Source: an uncultured Flavobacterium sp.
GTDB taxonomy: Bacteria; Bacteroidota; Bacteroidia; Flavobacteriales; Flavobacteriaceae
Reading direction: 5' to 3'
Length of the DNA: 5,493 nt
Assembly (NCBI GenBank): GCA_945957245.1
Contig: CAMFLD010000208.1
Location: 1 to 5,493, forward strand
Both the position numbers and the translations under genes were made by a program. A model generated the notes under the pieces. The model saw nothing but the letters and a program-made list of their open reading frames with translations. It did not search any database and had not been told where the DNA came from. This document shows positions 1 to 5,493 of this stretch, one piece after another (positions within the stretch are counted from its first letter, which is position 1; each line of letters begins with the position of its first letter).

Positions 1-1261
1 CCTTTAAAGCAGGCAACATTCCTTCCTGTTCTTCATCGTCATCATCGTTTCCTTCAAGATAAACTTTTAAGAATCCTTCAAATTTGATGACTTCACCAGA
101 AGCATGAAAAATTTCAGAATGATTGTTAGCCTCAATGCCAACATTTGTTCTTTCCAATTCGGCATCACTCATTTGCGAAGCTAAAGTCCTTTTCCAGATT
201 AGGTCATACAAACGGGCCTGATCTCTTTCAGCATTGATTGTATGACGGGACATATCTGTAGGACGAATGGCTTCGTGCGCTTCCTGTGCTCCTTTACTTT
301 TAGTATTAAAGCTTCGGGGTTTGGAGAATTCTTTGCCGTAAGATTTTGTTATTTCTGCTTCCGCAGCACTCATTGCTTCCTGAGACAGATTAACGCTGTC
401 TGTTCTCATATAAGTAATAAGTCCCGCTTCATATAAACGTTGCGCAATCTGCATAGTAATACCTACCGGAAGGTAAAGTTTACGGGCAGCTTCCTGCTGC
501 AATGTTGAAGTTGTGAATGGAGCGGCCGGGGATTTTTTGGTTGGTTTTGTTTCTAAATCCTTTACCTTATATATAGAACCTATATTTTTATTCAGAAAAT
601 CTTCTGCTTCCTGTTTTGTCGCCAGGTTCTTAGCTAATTTAGCTTTAACCACTTTTCCGGATTCGTTTGTAAACTCGGCAGTTACAGAATAAGAGGCAAC
701 GGGTTTAAATTCCTGTATTTCCCTTTCACGTTCTACAATAAGACGAACGGAAACCGATTGTACACGCCCGGCAGATAATCCGCCTTTTACTTTTTTCCAT
801 AAAACAGGTGAAAGTTCATATCCTACCAAACGATCCAGTACTCTTCGGGCCTGTTGGGCATTTACAAGATTATAATCTATCTCTCTGGGGTTTTCAATAG
901 CTTTTAATATGGCGTTTTTGGTAATTTCGTGGAAAACAATTCTTTTGGTTTTGTTTTTATCGAGTTTTAGTTCTTCCGCAAGGTGCCAGGAAATAGCTTC
1001 TCCTTCACGATCCTCATCGGAAGCCAACCAAACGGTATTGGCATTTTTAGCAAATGATTTAAGTTTGGTAACCAAAGCTTTTTTGTCGGGCGACACTTCA
1101 TATTTTGGCTTGAAACCGTTGTTAACATCTACTCCAATTTCCTTAGAAGGTAAATCTGCAATATGTCCATAGCTTGATTCTACCTGAAAATCTGTTCCTA
1201 AAAACTTTTCGATGGTTTTTGCCTTTGCCGGCGACTCAACGATAACTAAATTCTTTGCCAT
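1..1261 (-). CDS. topA: DNA topoisomerase I, N-terminal part (cut by the window edge)
   Basis: Type IA topoisomerase that relaxes negative supercoils by cutting and passing one DNA strand. The minus-strand frame is open from the ATG at 1261-1259 to the window edge and gives 420 codons; the C-terminal part lies outside. The TOPRIM domain is clear: VESPAKAKT with acidic E9, and SDEDREGEAISWHL with D82, D84 and E86, the expected Mg-binding triad. The motif GLSAGRVQSVSVRLI is at about 161-175. The catalytic tyrosine is Y284 in LITYMRTDS, and HEAIRPT starts at H329. An acidic stretch NDDDDEEQEG at about 405-414 precedes MLPAL, probably a surface insertion in the core. MAKNLVIVESPAKAKT matches the usual family N-terminus, so the start is secure. 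No frameshift or missing catalytic residue is seen. It lies 211 bp downstream of the DUF983 gene on the same strand and has its own promoter-like box. Confidence 0.97.
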   Translation of the reverse strand, partial: MAKNLVIVESPAKAKTIEKFLGTDFQVESSYGHIADLPSKEIGVDVNNGFKPKYEVSPDKKALVTKLKSFAKNANTVWLASDEDREGEAISWHLAEELKLDKNKTKRIVFHEITKNAILKAIENPREIDYNLVNAQQARRVLDRLVGYELSPVLWKKVKGGLSAGRVQSVSVRLIVEREREIQEFKPVASYSVTAEFTNESGKVVKAKLAKNLATKQEAEDFLNKNIGSIYKVKDLETKPTKKSPAAPFTTSTLQQEAARKLYLPVGITMQIAQRLYEAGLITYMRTDSVNLSQEAMSAAEAEITKSYGKEFSKPRSFNTKSKGAQEAHEAIRPTDMSRHTINAERDQARLYDLIWKRTLASQMSDAELERTNVGIEANNHSEIFHASGEVIKFEGFLKVYLEGNDDDDEEQEGMLPALK

Positions 1262-1317
1262 AACCCAATTTTATTGCTTTTAAATAATATAGATGATATG
1301 CTCAGCCATTATAACGG

Positions 1318-1330
1318 CAAACTAAGTTTG
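1318..1330. repeat. 13-bp palindrome in the topA leader
   Basis: CAAACT-A-AGTTTG is a perfect inverted repeat with 6-bp arms and a single central base, between the predicted topA start point and the ATG. It could be a protein-binding site or chance in AT-rich DNA. A one-base loop makes an RNA hairpin of the full arms unlikely. Just beside it, CCGCTT occurs twice in direct orientation (1340-1345 and 1354-1359) and TGAC twice (1337-1340 and 1347-1350), forming an imperfect tandem pattern. No known operator is recognised. Confidence 0.3.
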
Positions 1331-1379
1331 TGTTTATGACCGCTTGTGACAGTCCGCTTTTCAACATCAAATATGTCGG

Positions 1380-1387
1380 CAAAAGTA
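1380..1387 (-). promoter_or_regulatory. Putative Bacteroidota -7 box for topA
   Basis: The minus strand reads TACTTTTG, a full match to the Bacteroidota -7 consensus TAnnTTTG, followed by CC. Transcription would begin near 1373, giving a leader of roughly 110 nt before the topA ATG. No good TTG/TTTG -33 element sits at the usual distance upstream; that region is an A-rich run instead. The match is direct; promoter function is inferred. Confidence 0.5.
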
Positions 1388-1472
1388 AACGTTTTTTTTA
1401 AATTTACGATTTACTGTTGTTTTTTAACGATGAATGGAACTTTAAAGCCTTAAAACAGGTTTTTGAAAGAAC

Positions 1473-1874
1473 CTATATTGTAGTATCGTGATTTTTTTTC
1501 ACCGCATCTTTATCATAACTGACAAACATATTTATATATATGTTTCTTGCCAATCTTGAATTTATCGGCATCAGTATTACCAATGCCAATATGATGGCAA
1601 TAAAAGATTCCAAAATGTCTAATCCAATGAAAACTTTTGAAATGATAAAGGCGGCAACTCCAACAGCTACCGTCAATCCATAGTTGACATACATGGCTCC
1701 ATAAAAAAAAGAAGGTTCCAACTGGTATTGTAATCCACAGTGGCTACAGGTTTCATTCATGGTTAATAATTTGGGTAAGTTGTACGGATTTCGGTCAACG
1801 TACATTCTTTCTTCCTGGCATTTGGGACAAGTTCCTGTTAAAATGCTATTTAGTTTGGTTCCTTTTTTTAACAT
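1473..1874 (-). CDS. DUF983 family small membrane protein with two CxxC pairs
   Basis: Encodes about 133 residues when read from the ATG at 1874-1872. The soluble N-terminal part carries C16-P-K-C19 and C43-S-H-C46-G, the paired CxxC knuckles typical of DUF983 and likely to bind zinc. PSFFYGAMYVNYG, starting near residue 55, leads into the first membrane helix (about 64-80), and a second runs from about 87 to 104. A short polar tail, rich in D, K and H, follows. The protein should sit in the inner membrane with the cysteine domain probably cytoplasmic. The reading frame could also start two codons earlier at a TTG (1880), but the ATG gives the natural start MLKKGTKL. The gene is divergent from the ABC-F gene and upstream of topA on the same strand, with no clear terminator after its TAG stop, so read-through into topA is possible. 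The molecular function of DUF983 is unknown. Confidence 0.9.
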   Translation of the reverse strand: MLKKGTKLNSILTGTCPKCQEERMYVDRNPYNLPKLLTMNETCSHCGLQYQLEPSFFYGAMYVNYGLTVAVGVAAFIISKVFIGLDILESFIAIILALVILMPINSRLARNIYINMFVSYDKDAVKKNHDTTI

Positions 1875-1890
1875 TTGCAAAAATTTTATA

Positions 1891-1898
1891 CAAAGGTA
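1891..1898 (-). promoter_or_regulatory. Putative -7 box for the DUF983 gene
   Basis: The minus strand reads TACCTTTG, a full match to TAnnTTTG. It ends 16 bases before the ATG at 1874, so the 5' leader would be only about 10 nt. No TTG lies at the standard -33 distance; the nearest TTG is only 12 bases upstream of the box. The position in the divergent gap supports a promoter, but the very short leader and missing -33 leave doubt. Confidence 0.4.
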
Positions 1899-1911
1899 AC
1901 CTCAAAGCAAG

Positions 1912-1919
1912 CATTTTTG
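1912..1919 (+). promoter_or_regulatory. Weak candidate -7 box for the ABC-F gene
   Basis: CATTTTTG matches TAnnTTTG at five of the six defined positions (C in place of the first T) and lies 25 bases before the ATG at 1945. There is no TTG at the normal -33 distance. The ABC-F gene needs a promoter in or near this 70-bp divergent gap, and this is the best plus-strand candidate I can see. A similar near-match, TTAGTTTG (1850-1857), lies inside the DUF983 gene. Confidence 0.2.
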
Positions 1920-1944
1920 TTCTAATCCGCTATTTTTTTTATTT

Positions 1945-3855
1945 ATGTTGAATATCCATAATTTATCGGTTTCGTTTGGCGGAACCTATCTTTTTGAAGA
2001 AGTTACTTTTCGTTTAGGCTCAGGAGACAGGGTAGGGCTGGTCGGAAAAAATGGCGCCGGAAAATCCACAATGCTTAAAATCCTGGCGGGTGATTTTAAA
2101 CCCGATTCAGGTCAGATTGCCACAGAAAAAGATGTTAAGATTGGATTCTTAAGACAGGATATTGATTTTGAACAGGGTAGAACGGTTCTGGATGAAGCCT
2201 ATCAGGCATTTGAAGAAATAAAAAGTACGGAACTTAAGATAGATGATATTAATCATCAGTTGGCAACCCGTACCGATTACGAAAGTCAGGCTTATTCTGA
2301 TTTGATTGAAAAATTGAGTGATTTAACACATCATTACGAAATATTAGGAGGTTATAACTATGTAGGTGATACAGAAAAGATTCTTCTTGGACTTGGTTTT
2401 AAACGGGAAGAGTTCAATAATCAGACCGATACTTTTTCCGGAGGATGGAGAATGCGTATTGAGCTGGCCAAATTATTATTACAATCCAATGATATCCTTT
2501 TGCTCGATGAGCCTACCAACCACCTTGATATTGAAAGTATCATTTGGCTGGAAAGTTTCCTGAAAAATTTTCCGGGAGTAGTGGTGATTGTATCCCACGA
2601 TAAAATGTTTTTAGACAATGTAACTAATAGGACAATTGAAATTTCTTTAGGTAAAGCCTATGATTTCAATAAACCCTATTCGCAATATTTGGTTTTACGG
2701 GAAGAAATCCGTGAGAAGCAATTGGCAACCCAAAAAAATCAGGCAAAGAAAATTGAAGAAACTCAAAAGCTCATTGACAGATTCCGTTATAGTGCTACTA
2801 AATCATCTATGGCGCAGTCGCTTATCAAGAAATTGGATAAAGTGGAGCGTATTGAGGTAGATGAAGACGATAATTCGGTTATGAATATTTCGTTTCCCGT
2901 TTCGCAGGTGCCGGGACGGGTCGTGGTAGAAGCGGAACATGTAACCAAGGCTTATGGCGATAAGGTAATTTTGAAAGACATTTCGCTTTTGGTAGAACGG
3001 GGTTCCAAGATTGCATTTGTAGGACAGAATGGTCAGGGAAAATCGACTTTTATGAAAGCGATTGTTAACGAATTTAAATATGAAGGTTCCATTAAACTTG
3101 GGCACAATGTACAGTTGGGTTATTTTGCGCAAAATCAGGCGGAATATCTTGATGGTGAAAAAACACTGTTGGATACGATGCTGGATGCTGCAACAGATAC
3201 CAATAGGATGAAAGTGCGGGATATGTTGGGAGCTTTTCTTTTTCGAGGCGATGATGTGGAGAAAAAGGTTAAAGTGCTTTCCGGTGGGGAACGCAACCGT
3301 TTGGCTTTATGCAAGCTTTTGCTCCAGCCTATCAATGTTTTGGTAATGGATGAGCCTACCAACCATTTGGATATTAAATCAAAAAATGTGTTGAAGGCAG
3401 CACTTCAGAAATATGAAGGAACCTTGCTTTTAGTTTCCCACGACAGGGATTTTCTTCAGGGAATGGCCAATATTGTTTACGAATTTAAAGATCAGAAAAT
3501 CAGGGAATACCTTGGAGATATCAACTTCTTTCTGGAGCAACGCAATGTTCAGAATATGCGTGAGATTGAGAAAAAAGATGTTGCCGTTTCACAGGTAAAT
3601 GCCAAAGAGACCAAAAGCCTGTCTTACGAAGAACAAAAGAAAAATAAATCTCTTCAAAACCGCCTGAGTAAAATTGAAAGCCAGATTCAGCAATTGGAAA
3701 AAGACATTCAGGCAGATGACAAAGCCTTAGCTTCCAATTATGATAAGCATGTCGAAGATGCCAATTTCTTTATTGCTTATAACAAAAAGAAACAGGAACT
3801 GGAAAAACTACTGGAAGACTGGGAAGAGGTTCAGGGTGAAATTGACAAATTATAA
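1945..3855 (+). CDS. ABC-F family ATPase (ribosome-associated translation factor type, Uup/YdiF-like)
   Basis: A 636-residue protein with two ATP-binding cassettes and no membrane segment, the hallmark of ABC-F proteins, which bind the ribosomal E site and help stalled or difficult translation. Cassette 1: Walker A GKNGAGKST (34-42), an arm-like insertion (about 83-145), signature FSGGW (164-168), Walker B LLLDEPTNHLD with E189, and switch VSHD (216-219). The interdomain linker, rich in K, R and Q, spans about 250-325 and includes RYSATKSSMAQSLIKKLDK, the likely tRNA-contacting helices. Cassette 2: Walker A GQNGQGKST (360-368), LSGGE (445-449), VLVMDEPTNHLD with E470, and VSHD (497-500). Residues from about 555 to the end form a charged coiled coil like the Uup/YdiF C-terminal domain. 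Both catalytic glutamates are present, so it should be active. The ATG start gives the canonical opening MLNIHNLSVSFGG. The exact subfamily, and any link to antibiotic protection, cannot be decided by eye; a housekeeping role is more likely. Confidence 0.95.
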   Translation: MLNIHNLSVSFGGTYLFEEVTFRLGSGDRVGLVGKNGAGKSTMLKILAGDFKPDSGQIATEKDVKIGFLRQDIDFEQGRTVLDEAYQAFEEIKSTELKIDDINHQLATRTDYESQAYSDLIEKLSDLTHHYEILGGYNYVGDTEKILLGLGFKREEFNNQTDTFSGGWRMRIELAKLLLQSNDILLLDEPTNHLDIESIIWLESFLKNFPGVVVIVSHDKMFLDNVTNRTIEISLGKAYDFNKPYSQYLVLREEIREKQLATQKNQAKKIEETQKLIDRFRYSATKSSMAQSLIKKLDKVERIEVDEDDNSVMNISFPVSQVPGRVVVEAEHVTKAYGDKVILKDISLLVERGSKIAFVGQNGQGKSTFMKAIVNEFKYEGSIKLGHNVQLGYFAQNQAEYLDGEKTLLDTMLDAATDTNRMKVRDMLGAFLFRGDDVEKKVKVLSGGERNRLALCKLLLQPINVLVMDEPTNHLDIKSKNVLKAALQKYEGTLLLVSHDRDFLQGMANIVYEFKDQKIREYLGDINFFLEQRNVQNMREIEKKDVAVSQVNAKETKSLSYEEQKKNKSLQNRLSKIESQIQQLEKDIQADDKALASNYDKHVEDANFFIAYNKKKQELEKLLEDWEEVQGEIDKL

Positions 3856-3857
3856 TC

Positions 3858-3888
3858 AAAAAGAGTTCCAACAGGAACTCTTTTTTTT
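3858..3888. terminator. Bidirectional intrinsic terminator between convergent genes
   Basis: GAGTTCC (3863-3869), loop AACA, GGAACTC (3874-3880) form a perfect 7-bp stem. It is extended by A's at 3858-3862 pairing with T's at 3881-3885. On the plus strand the stem is followed by eight T's (3881-3888), giving a strong Rho-independent terminator three bases after the ABC-F stop codon. On the minus strand the same hairpin is followed by five T's, so it can also end the lipoprotein transcript, though probably less efficiently. The last two T's of the plus-strand tract form part of the lipoprotein stop codon. Confidence 0.88.
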
Positions 3889-4243
3889 ATTCTTTATCGA
3901 AAATTAACTTGACATAAGTGGTATCTTTTTTAGTGTCAAAAACAATGCGCCTGTTGGGTTTGTTTTGTAATTCAAAATTGCCGTTGACAGTACATTTTGC
4001 TTCGGCAAAAAGATAACAGGTTTCTGTAGTAATGACCGCTTTGTACAAACTATCTTTTACTAACTCCTGCATCGGATAGTCGCTTTCCCAACTTAAAGGT
4101 TTTCCTTCTCCCCTAATTCCGACAGATTGAATATTTTTGACTTTAGAAACATCCAACGTTATCACTACAACACGTTTATATGATTTTTGAACGCAACTGC
4201 TCATGAGCATCATGATGGCTGTTATTTTTAGAATAGTTTTCAT
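3887..4243 (-). CDS. Small lipoprotein, possible carbohydrate-binding-module-like beta-sandwich
   Basis: Encodes 118 residues. The N-terminus MKTILKITAIMMLMSSC is a lipoprotein signal peptide with lipobox MSSC, so the mature protein would be lipid-anchored at C17. The following residue is V rather than a run of acidic residues, so a surface-export signal is not obvious. The mature domain (about 90 residues) shows alternating beta-strand pattern: VVVITLDV, then VGIRGEGKPLSW (41-52), SLYKAVITT (65-73), CTVNGNFELQNKPNRRIVFD (84-103) and TYVKLIF. The order 'G..PLSW ... Y.A.I ... VNG.(W/F)EL..N..R.' recalls CBM20/CBM48-like starch-binding folds, a resemblance judged by eye only. C76 and C84 could form a disulfide. 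The ATG overlaps the DoxX stop as ATGA, implying translational coupling, and the stop abuts the terminator, so this is the last gene of the operon. Specific function unknown. Confidence 0.82.
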   Translation of the reverse strand: MKTILKITAIMMLMSSCVQKSYKRVVVITLDVSKVKNIQSVGIRGEGKPLSWESDYPMQELVKDSLYKAVITTETCYLFAEAKCTVNGNFELQNKPNRRIVFDTKKDTTYVKLIFDKE

Positions 4244-4731
4244 AGTGATGTTTTTTTACGGGTTATTACATAATCAATTCCAAACCTGCCGGAACCTAAT
4301 ACCATATAGAATATTCCAATCCAAAGGAATCCCATTGCAGGAAGACAATTCCACAAACCATTATGTATCTGTTGAGCAAAAATAGCAACCAGCATGGTAG
4401 CAGTAATCATAAAAGAAGCAATGCGTGTCTGGAATCCTATTAGTAAAAAAATACCGCCAACAGCTTCACTAAAAGCTCCTAACCAAGCAAATAATGATGG
4501 AGCAATGGCAAATATTCCTCCGTAAGCGGCTACATCTTTGGGAAACCAGAATGCCACTTCAAAGAAGCCTAAATTATTATCTGCAGGTGACCAGGGCAAT
4601 CCAAATTTCGCTGCTCCAAATTCGGAAGTTAGAAGATAGCCACAAATGATTCGTGGGAAGAGAAAAAGTAAATCCATGTACCAATGCGGCAGTAATAGGG
4701 GTCGGGTTAATTGTTTTATTATTTTTTTCAT
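4240..4731 (-). CDS. DoxX family inner-membrane protein
   Basis: Encodes 163 residues with four likely membrane helices: about 19-36, 74-99, 103-120 and 131-148. The family look is clear: a first helix ending near GYLLTSEFGAAKFGLPW, then GAFSEAVGGIFLLIGFQTR in the second helix and following turn, and a terminal GSGRFGIDYVI, the usual DoxX closing motif before a short basic tail. DoxX-family proteins are small quinone-oxidoreductase-like or redox-stress-associated membrane proteins, but most members have no proven reaction, so only membrane location is firm. The ATG at 4731-4729 is the natural start (MKKIIKQLTRPLL). It begins 26 bases after the DUF2807 stop, and its TGA overlaps the lipoprotein start. 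Both spacings suggest one transcript. No frameshift or truncation is seen. Confidence 0.9.
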   Translation of the reverse strand: MKKIIKQLTRPLLLPHWYMDLLFLFPRIICGYLLTSEFGAAKFGLPWSPADNNLGFFEVAFWFPKDVAAYGGIFAIAPSLFAWLGAFSEAVGGIFLLIGFQTRIASFMITATMLVAIFAQQIHNGLWNCLPAMGFLWIGIFYMVLGSGRFGIDYVITRKKTSL

Positions 4732-4757
4732 AATGATTAATTGATTGATGATTGAAA
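4732..4757. repeat. Short TGATT/ATTGA-rich spacer between DUF2807 and DoxX genes
   Basis: The 26-base gap is almost wholly made of overlapping TGATT/ATTGA units (AATCA on the transcribed sense). There is no Shine-Dalgarno-like element, as expected in this phylum. The unstructured A/U-rich leader may simply favour ribosome loading on the DoxX start. No terminator or promoter is visible in it. Confidence 0.4.
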
Positions 4758-5423
4758 CTACAATTGGATAAAATCACCGTTTCCGGTTTTTTTAGAATTG
4801 ATATCGAATTTGGCTTTTCCAATATTTTTAATATCGCCGTTTCCATTCAGGGTTGCGTTGAGTTCTTGCGAAACATTTACATATACATCGCCATTACCGG
4901 TATTTTTTACAGTGGCTTTTTTAGCCAAAAGTTTGTTTGCATCGATAGTCCCATTTCCGCTTTTGACAACATCCAAACGGTCAGTCATACCGCTTATTTC
5001 AGTTTCGCCATTACCGTTGTTTTCTATTCTGAAGTAACGTCCGATAACATTCTTGAGAATCAAATTACTGTTTCCGGTATTTTTAATAACCGATGCTTCA
5101 GGCATAGTGATTTTTATTTTGAAATTCGTGTTTTCAATATATTTTCTGTTGTTCCAATTATCTTTAAAACTTACAGTTAATTCTTGTTTAGCCGCATTTT
5201 CATTTATAGAAAAAATACTTTCCAGATTGTCATCAATAGTAACTGTAATGCTGAAAGGTTTTCCGATTTCGACCTCTAGTTTTCCGTCAAGGTTTTCGAA
5301 ATATACTTTGTCAAAGTTTTTAAAGTTGTAGGTTTTGGTACTGATTTTTCCTGAACCTTTTAATTGTGCGGAAGCCAAAATGCTTGCCAATACCATTGAG
5401 ATTGTAATTAGAATTGTTTTCAT
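4758..5423 (-). CDS. Exported DUF2807 (GIN domain) beta-helix protein
   Basis: Encodes 221 residues. MKTILITISMVLASILASA is a clear Sec signal peptide, with cleavage expected before Q20. The mature part opens with GSGKI and NFDKVYFENLDGKLEVEIG, the common start of DUF2807, the putative auto-transporter adhesin head/GIN domain. From residue 115 a ladder of six turns follows: NTGNSNL (115), NNGNGET (135), KSGNGTI (154), NTGNGDV (174), LNGNGDI (192) and KTGNGDF (212), spaced 18-20 residues, as expected for a right-handed parallel beta-helix. The protein ends three residues after the last turn. It should be periplasmic or surface-associated; there is no outer-membrane anchor, no C-terminal sorting domain and no membrane segment after the signal. 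It is the first gene of a three-gene run with DoxX and the lipoprotein. The function of DUF2807 proteins is not established; adhesion is only a family guess. Confidence 0.9.
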   Translation of the reverse strand: MKTILITISMVLASILASAQLKGSGKISTKTYNFKNFDKVYFENLDGKLEVEIGKPFSITVTIDDNLESIFSINENAAKQELTVSFKDNWNNRKYIENTNFKIKITMPEASVIKNTGNSNLILKNVIGRYFRIENNGNGETEISGMTDRLDVVKSGNGTIDANKLLAKKATVKNTGNGDVYVNVSQELNATLNGNGDIKNIGKAKFDINSKKTGNGDFIQL

Positions 5424-5453
5424 GAGATGATGTTTTAATGATTATTTCTGAGG

Positions 5454-5480
5454 CAAAATTGCGCCATAAAACATCGTCAA
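5454..5480 (-). promoter_or_regulatory. Putative promoter of the DUF2807-DoxX-lipoprotein operon
   Basis: On the minus strand TTGAC (5480-5476) supplies a TTG -33 element, and CAATTTTG (5461-5454) matches TAnnTTTG at all but the first defined base. The two are separated by 16 bases, close to the spacing known for Bacteroidota promoters. Transcription would start near 5447, leaving a leader of about 24 nt before the ATG at 5423. No operator is recognised. The remaining bases to the window edge (5481-5493) hold nothing I can assign. Confidence 0.45.
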
Positions 5481-5493
5481 TCGCTTCAAATTA

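Noticed and set aside
909..1172. 87-codon plus-strand open frame with a signal-peptide-like start
   Set aside because: It is antisense to the topA TOPRIM region, where the opposite frame carries all catalytic residues; the hydrophobic start is a complement artefact.
1309..1314. TATAAT on the minus strand upstream of topA, like an E. coli -10 box
   Set aside because: Bacteroidota primary sigma factor uses TAnnTTTG-type elements; no matching -35 is present and the motif is expected by chance in AT-rich DNA.
1324..1331. Near-match TTAGTTTG as a second topA -7 box on the minus strand
   Set aside because: Second base differs from consensus, no TTG lies at the right distance upstream, and it overlaps the palindrome, so it is weaker than the exact match at 1380-1387.
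1875..1880. Start of the DUF983 gene two codons earlier at TTG
   Set aside because: An ATG two codons on gives the natural MLKKGTKL start; TTG starts are rare and the two extra residues add nothing.
2803..3132. 109-codon minus-strand open frame inside the ABC-F gene
   Set aside because: Shadow of a strongly supported coding frame; the product shows no motif and no promoter or spacing supports it.
1945..3855. ABC-F gene as an antibiotic resistance determinant
   Set aside because: Some ABC-F proteins protect ribosomes from drugs, but the C-terminal coiled coil and housekeeping context fit the Uup/YdiF-like general factors; nothing in the sequence indicates resistance or transfer.
4752..5180. 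142-codon plus-strand open frame antisense to the DUF2807 gene
   Set aside because: It lies opposite a gene with a clear signal peptide and a domain ladder. Its phenylalanine/isoleucine/serine-rich product has no recognisable domain and arises from the complement of AT-rich, Asn/Lys-rich codons.
1..5493. Mobile element, CRISPR array, toxin-antitoxin or defence system
   Set aside because: No transposase or integrase, no spaced repeats, no terminal inverted repeats and no nuclease or toxin-like small gene pair were found on either strand.

Overview
The window looks like chromosomal DNA from a Flavobacterium-like member of the Bacteroidota. The evidence is AT-rich sequence, absence of clear Shine-Dalgarno motifs before the starts, TAnnTTTG-type -7 boxes in front of genes, and protein families typical of the phylum (DUF983, DUF2807, Bacteroidota-style TopA and ABC-F). 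Genus-level placement is inferred from protein style, not from a search.

Layout: (1) 1-1261, minus: the N-terminal 420 codons of DNA topoisomerase I (topA), running off the left edge. (2) 1262-1472: a 211-bp gap holding a good minus-strand -7 box, a long topA leader and a 13-bp palindrome. (3) 1473-1874, minus: a small DUF983 protein with two CxxC pairs and two membrane helices. (4) 1875-1944: a 70-bp divergent promoter region. (5) 1945-3855, plus: a full-length ABC-F ATPase of the translation-factor type. (6) 3858-3888: a hairpin terminator shared by convergent genes. (7) 3887-5423, minus: three closely packed genes, read in the order DUF2807 (GIN-domain) exported protein, DoxX-family membrane protein, small lipoprotein. 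The last two overlap by ATGA. A promoter-like pair (TTG plus CAATTTTG) lies before the first gene at 5454-5480.

The left half is housekeeping: DNA supercoiling (topA) and ribosome-associated ABC-F function. The right half is probably a single transcript for three envelope proteins: one exported to the periplasm or surface, one in the inner membrane, and one lipid-anchored. The lipoprotein is the least characterised. Its pattern resembles the small beta-sandwich fold of starch-binding/CBM20-48-like domains, but this is a judgement by eye.

I found no mobile element, CRISPR array, RNA gene, frameshift or convincing sign of horizontal transfer. All five complete genes look intact. There is no gene-free stretch over 300 bases. 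I do not see a clearly new biological system here; the three-gene envelope operon and the topA leader deserve a second look.
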